Positions 59,738 to 64,000 of a stretch of 64,000 bases of DNA are shown here, one piece after another. The DNA is from Euonymus europaeus (lineage: Eukaryota > Streptophyta > Magnoliopsida > Celastrales > Celastraceae): contig OY756964.1 of NCBI GenBank assembly GCA_963580455.1, forward strand, positions 4,402,001 through 4,466,000, read 5' to 3'. Position 1 is the first letter of the stretch, and the number at the start of each line of letters is the position of its first letter. Under the pieces are notes generated by a model, which worked only from the letters and a program-made list of their open reading frames with translations, ran no database searches and was not told the origin of the DNA. The position numbers and the translations under genes were made by a program.

Positions 59738-61396
59738 TTAATAGAGATCAGAATCAAGTCTTGGACTGATCACAAGTTCAAGAGGAGTGAGCTTTGGCAG
59801 GTTTATACCCAACCCTTCTGTCATGTCCACAGGATCATTAGCTGGTGTAGTCAATTCAAACCCCTGAATCAAACGACCAAGCATCAAGTGCACTACCTGC
59901 AATGCTAATGTCATCCCAGGACAAGACCTTCTACCAGAACCAAAGGGAAGTAACTCAAAATGTTGGCCCAAAACACCCACATTTGCATGGGTTGTAAGAA
60001 ACCTCTCTGGCATAAACTCATCCGGGTTCGACCAGACATCGGGTTTCGATGCATCTTCCACGCATTCACAAACACACGAGTGCCCTTTTGAACATAATAG
60101 CCACTGATTGTACAATCTTCTGACCCTATATGTGGGACTAATAGAGGGCCTGGAGGATATAATCGCAATGTTTCCTTAACAATGGCCTGGAGGTAGACCA
60201 AGTTTTCAATATCAGAGTCTTGTACCAATCTGCCGCTGCCTACTTTTAGGTCCAGTTCTTCTTGTGCAAGCTGAAGTGTGCGTCTGTTGTTCAGTAAATT
60301 GGACAGGATCCATGTCAGGGTTGTAGCTGTGCTATCGGCCCCGGCTACAATAAGAGTCTGCAACACAAATTTTAACATAATCAAAGGATTTCATGTTGCT
60401 TTGTAATAATTAAGAAGATTAATTATTACATATATGATATGTGTGTGTGTGTGTGTATACCAGTACTGTTGCCTTGATGATAGTTTCTGTTGAAAAACCA
60501 GACATTGAATCATCTTCAATGGCGGATAGCATCACATCAATGAGATCCTGCTTACTGTTCTGATCAGTGCCATTATTTCTCTTCAATTTATGCTCTTCAA
60601 CCCAACTATTGGCAACAGAGTCCAATTCCTTAAAAATATTTTTCATATACTTCACCGTTGGTTGTATGAAATCTAACCAACCCAGAAAGGGAATCAAATC
60701 AGATGCAGCAAAAGACCCAGAAATATACATGAATCCCTTAATTATCTTCCCCACTCTTTGGGCTTCTTCATCATCTCCACCACCACTACCAAAATATCTC
60801 TTCCCAGAAATCATTCTTGTTATAATGTTCAAAGTTGTTCTCTCAAAATAATCACTAATCACAACTTTAACTGGACTAATTTCATTCTTACTGAGCAAGT
60901 AGAAATCAGTGATCAAATTATTCACTTCGGATACCTGTACTTCCTTCAGTGTATTGAGTCTGTGATTTGACAGGAGTTCAAGCATGACTACCTTTCTCAT
61001 GTTGCGCCAGTAAGTCCCGTACGGTGCGAACCCAAATGATGCATAGTTGTAGCCGAGGTACTTGGCATGACTTGATACTGGTCTTGAGGCTAAGACCCTG
61101 TCATGTGTGGTGAAGCATTCCTTGACTGCCTCTGAATCGCTGATCACGAGTGTGGGGTTCATGCCGAGCCTGATTCTGAAGATCGGGCCATATTTGTCAG
61201 CGATCGAACCCAGGGTTCGAGCGAGTGGGATTGGTTTGCTCAGTTGATGAAGGTGACCTATAATTGGTAAGGCACCAGATGGTTCTGGGGCTAACTTGTT
61301 CTTGTTATTACAGTTAAGCTTGTGTTTCCATATCAGGATTGATAGAATCAAGACTAGGAGGCCTGGAATTGCTATAAGATTTGAAGAGAAATCCAT
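59738..61396 (-). pseudogene. CYP82-type cytochrome P450 with one frameshift
   Basis: Two exons, 61396-60461 (312 codons) and 60357-59738, with a phase-0 GT-AG intron at the usual A-type P450 position. The N-terminal membrane anchor is MDFSSNLIAIPGLLVLILSI. The I-helix is AGADST, ExxR is ETLR, PERF is present, and the haem loop is PFGSGRRSCPGM. The sequence resembles the CYP82 family (oxidation of terpenoids, alkaloids, flavonoids or coumarins; the substrate cannot be told). Exon 2 is one base short: at about 60040-60043, between AWKMHRNP and DVWSNPDEF, a base is missing from the C run, so translation from the start reads out of frame before PERF and the haem loop. Corrected, the protein would be 518 residues. 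Everything else is intact, so this is either a very young pseudogene or a sequencing error. Confidence 0.85.
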
Positions 61397-63127
61397 GATC
61401 GTCAGCAGTACTGGTTTTCTGGGGGATACTTATAATTTTGATGTGTGGAAGAACAAATTTCTGGGTCAAGTCGGGCGGCTAAGATTCCTTCCATGTCTTT
61501 TTCTTGTTGTCTATTTTATGTCTGCAGAAAATGTATTCCTAATTGGCCGAAACAAAAACAAAAACCCAATTTTATTTACGCTTGAGGGAGTACTCTCTCC
61601 CAGTCAAATGTTTCAGATTTTCAAGCTCATTGGTGACACAACCTATCATATTCACTTTAGCAAAAGATTGAGGGATCAACTTCGACCTCAACTCCTGATG
61701 TAGATGAAAAATCATGTTCAGTCATTTGACGTTGCGTGAGTTAATGAAGCCTAAATTAAAAACCTCACTTGAGCCCTAAGAACTGAAGCAAGAGGGAAAC
61801 TCACCTTCTTTATCAGTGATTATCATGTCGGTTCACGGTCGAGCCTGAGTCAATTTTAGTTTCCCCATTTCCTTGTCTTTGAAAAAAGGATTTTGATATT
61901 GAAATTTGGTCATAAGAAGTGGTTAATGTGCTTCATCAAAAGCAATAAATTGATCCAGAAGCAGAAAATATAAACTAAAATGAGAATATGAAAACAACAA
62001 AAAATCAAGATGCTCTGCCGAAAGTAAGACGATGGTAAGCAGTGCCTCATGTCTCACTCGAATCACAAAAGATCCCTAACCAATTTAGTTATCCCGGGAT
62101 CCCTCGATGTAGCCTCGCACTTCTTCCCTAACCTCCGATAATGTGTTTACAAAACACTTAACTCGACCAATTAGAACCCTCTACACTCAGCAATCAAACT
62201 GAGGAACCTAAAACACAATTTCTAAATAACCTTCAATACTAACATCAATTTGCATATAAAACTCCAAATAGATGCCTCCAAAGCACATATGGAGTTACTT
62301 ATAAGTTTAAATGAGTAACTTTACATCTAATAAGTCTCATAAAATATACATACCTACAATTTTCCTATAATTTATGCTTTTGTAAGTTATTTAGGGCTTT
62401 TGGTATTGGGATTGGTCTTGTATTGGACTCTTGGGTATTTATAGTTAAATCATGTATTGGGCTAAGCTTTATATTTTTTTGGGCCGAATATGGGCAACTA
62501 AATGTTTGGATTTTTAGTTGCTAGGTGGATATTAGGCCATTGATTATTTGTGAATTGGGTCATTTAATTGGGCTTTATTTTTAATATATATTTTTTGTGT
62601 GGAGACTGATCACTTGTTAACTAATCATTAGAAATCCTAATTTAAACAATATCATGAGTCGTATTTTAGGTTACTGTTCAATACCATAAATCGATTTTTT
62701 TTGATAGTTTTTAATACCATAAGTTGGTACTTCAAAATCAAATTTTAATTTTTTTTTGATAGTTTTTAATACCATAAGTTGGTACTTCAAAATCAAATTT
62801 CAATTCAATTCGTTTTCAAACTCAATACAATAAGTTGATATTCTCAAAATCGAATTCAAAACTTCAAAATTCAGACTTTTGTATGTTTTGGTCTTAAAAT
62901 ATGATTAAAATTATCCAAGCAATAATCTATGAATCAATATTCACCAAGACACATAATATGTAGCTGAACCAATCCAAGCTCCAAATATTGAAACTACTTT
63001 CAGTAGAAAAGGTCGAAATATATCTACACAGTAAAGAATAATGTGTTTACGTATGTATATAACAACTAAAAGTATCATTGTCGGTCATGAATGAATCGGT
63101 CTTTAATTCTCTCTGACTTTGCCTAAG
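61397..63127. other. Intergenic upstream of the P450
   Basis: P450 promoter region at the left (a TATAA-like box on the minus strand at about 61429-61435), then AT-rich DNA with a 56-bp tandem duplication at 62702-62805. No gene is supported. Confidence 0.5.
62702..62805. repeat. 56-bp tandem duplication
   Basis: TGATAGTTTTTAATACCATA and the following AGTTGGTACTTCAAAATC occur at 62702 and again at 62758. Confidence 0.9.
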
Positions 63128-63128
63128 A

Positions 63129-63658
63129 TATCGTTTGGTTTAGGCAATAGAGAGAGAATAAAGGGCAAATAGAGAATGAGTAATTCAATTTCACTGTTTA
63201 GTGTTTAGTGTATTAATTTTTGGATAAATGCAATGACCCATTCTACATTCTCTTTCAACCTCTATTCAAATTTCACCTAAATTTAATGGGAATAGTCAAT
63301 TCCACATGAATTGAACCATTAAATGACTAAAATGTCTCTTTGCTTTTAGATTTTTTTTCAAGATTTTTTTACTTTAGAATATTTCTTTTTCGCAGTTTTT
63401 TTTCCCAGATTTTTAAGCATATAAAATAATAATATAATAAAAAAATATTTTTTTCTAGAAATGACACAATTACATTGATATATTATTAATAAATGATAAA
63501 ACAAATAAAATACATATTTTATTATCATTTCTAAAATAATTTTTATGCATACTAAATATAAGAATTAAAATCTTATTCTCAGTATAATTCTCATTACTAT
63601 TCCCATTTTTATCGTCATTTTCATTGACGCTTAAACGATACCTTGAAACCAAACGATA
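63129..63658. mobile_element. MITE-like element with TATCGTTTGGTTT ends
   Basis: The left end TATCGTTTGGTTTAGG (63129) and the right end, reading on the minus strand TATCGTTTGGTTTCAAGG (63658), form inverted repeats of at least 13 bp. AAGA flanks both sides (63125-63128 and 63659-63662) and may be a short target duplication. The interior is AT-rich non-coding DNA. Confidence 0.6.
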
Positions 63659-63679
63659 AAGAAACAATGAAACACTAGC

Positions 63680-64000
63680 AAGAAGGAGCCCCTTCTCAGT
63701 CTTACCCTCTCGGGCCTCTCCTTTTTCAGTGATTCAGTCCGTCTCTTCAGGCCTTCGGCGACTGCGAATTCTCCGACTCACCGCCACACTACCTATCACT
63801 CTCGCCATCACCATCACCATCACCATCACCGCGACACCGCTTCTCTGTTTCTATTATATATTCAAACTTCCTTCGATTCTTCGGTAAGCTTCTCAGAGGT
63901 TCAATTTCTGTTTATTTTGATGAATTTTTGCCTCCCCTCTTAACACTGTCTCAATACACGGCTTCCAGGTCCCATATCTTCCATCGTCCTTCCGTTCGGA
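63680..64000 (+). other. Probable 5' leader of a gene running off the window
   Basis: Pyrimidine-rich, GC-richer DNA with a (CCATCA)4 repeat (63805-63828) and a good donor TTCGGTAAGC at 63881-63890. This looks like a plant 5' UTR exon and the start of its intron. No coding frame is included. Confidence 0.45.

Overview
The window is nuclear DNA of a flowering plant, almost certainly a eudicot. It has AT-rich intergenic DNA, plant-type GT-AG introns and plant-specific gene families, together with LTR, Helitron, SINE and MITE insertions. Family names are recalled from sequence memory and no database was searched. All multi-exon models were built by hand from splice consensus and frame arithmetic.

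Left part (1-26.9 kb), mostly intact genes. An FKBP15-type peptidyl-prolyl isomerase on the minus strand (937-9330) is split by a complete Ty3/gypsy chromovirus-type LTR retrotransposon (3650-9188) sitting in its first intron. The two LTRs look identical and the gag-pol frame is open. A phytocyanin-like gene (10094-10650) lies divergently. Next come a plastid DUF760 / UV-B-induced (At3g17800-like) gene (12538-15029) and a tandem array of three intact quinone-oxidoreductase homologues of the chloroplast-envelope ceQORH type (16732-20021, 20390-22278, 23716-25579).

Middle (about 26.9-42.6 kb): one large Helitron of about 15.7 kb with a 5' TC start and a 3' hairpin plus CTAG end between A and T. 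It carries a Rep/Pif1 helicase with a single one-base frameshift, an intact nine-exon RPA1-like gene, and a third intact 277-residue open frame that I do not recognise.

Right part (42.6-64 kb) is rich in broken genes. It holds an MHK-type kinase pseudogene missing its N-lobe and with a stop codon in HRD, a decayed fourth QORH fragment, an INO80D-like pseudogene, a DOMON/cytochrome b561 pseudogene and a CYP82-type P450 with one frameshift. One intact lysine-rich gene ('myb-like protein X' family) lies among them at 51165-55121. The QORH-MHK neighbourhood recalls the adjacent Arabidopsis loci At4g13010/At4g13020, so the Helitron appears to have landed within an old conserved block. The right edge looks like the 5' leader of a gene that continues beyond the window.
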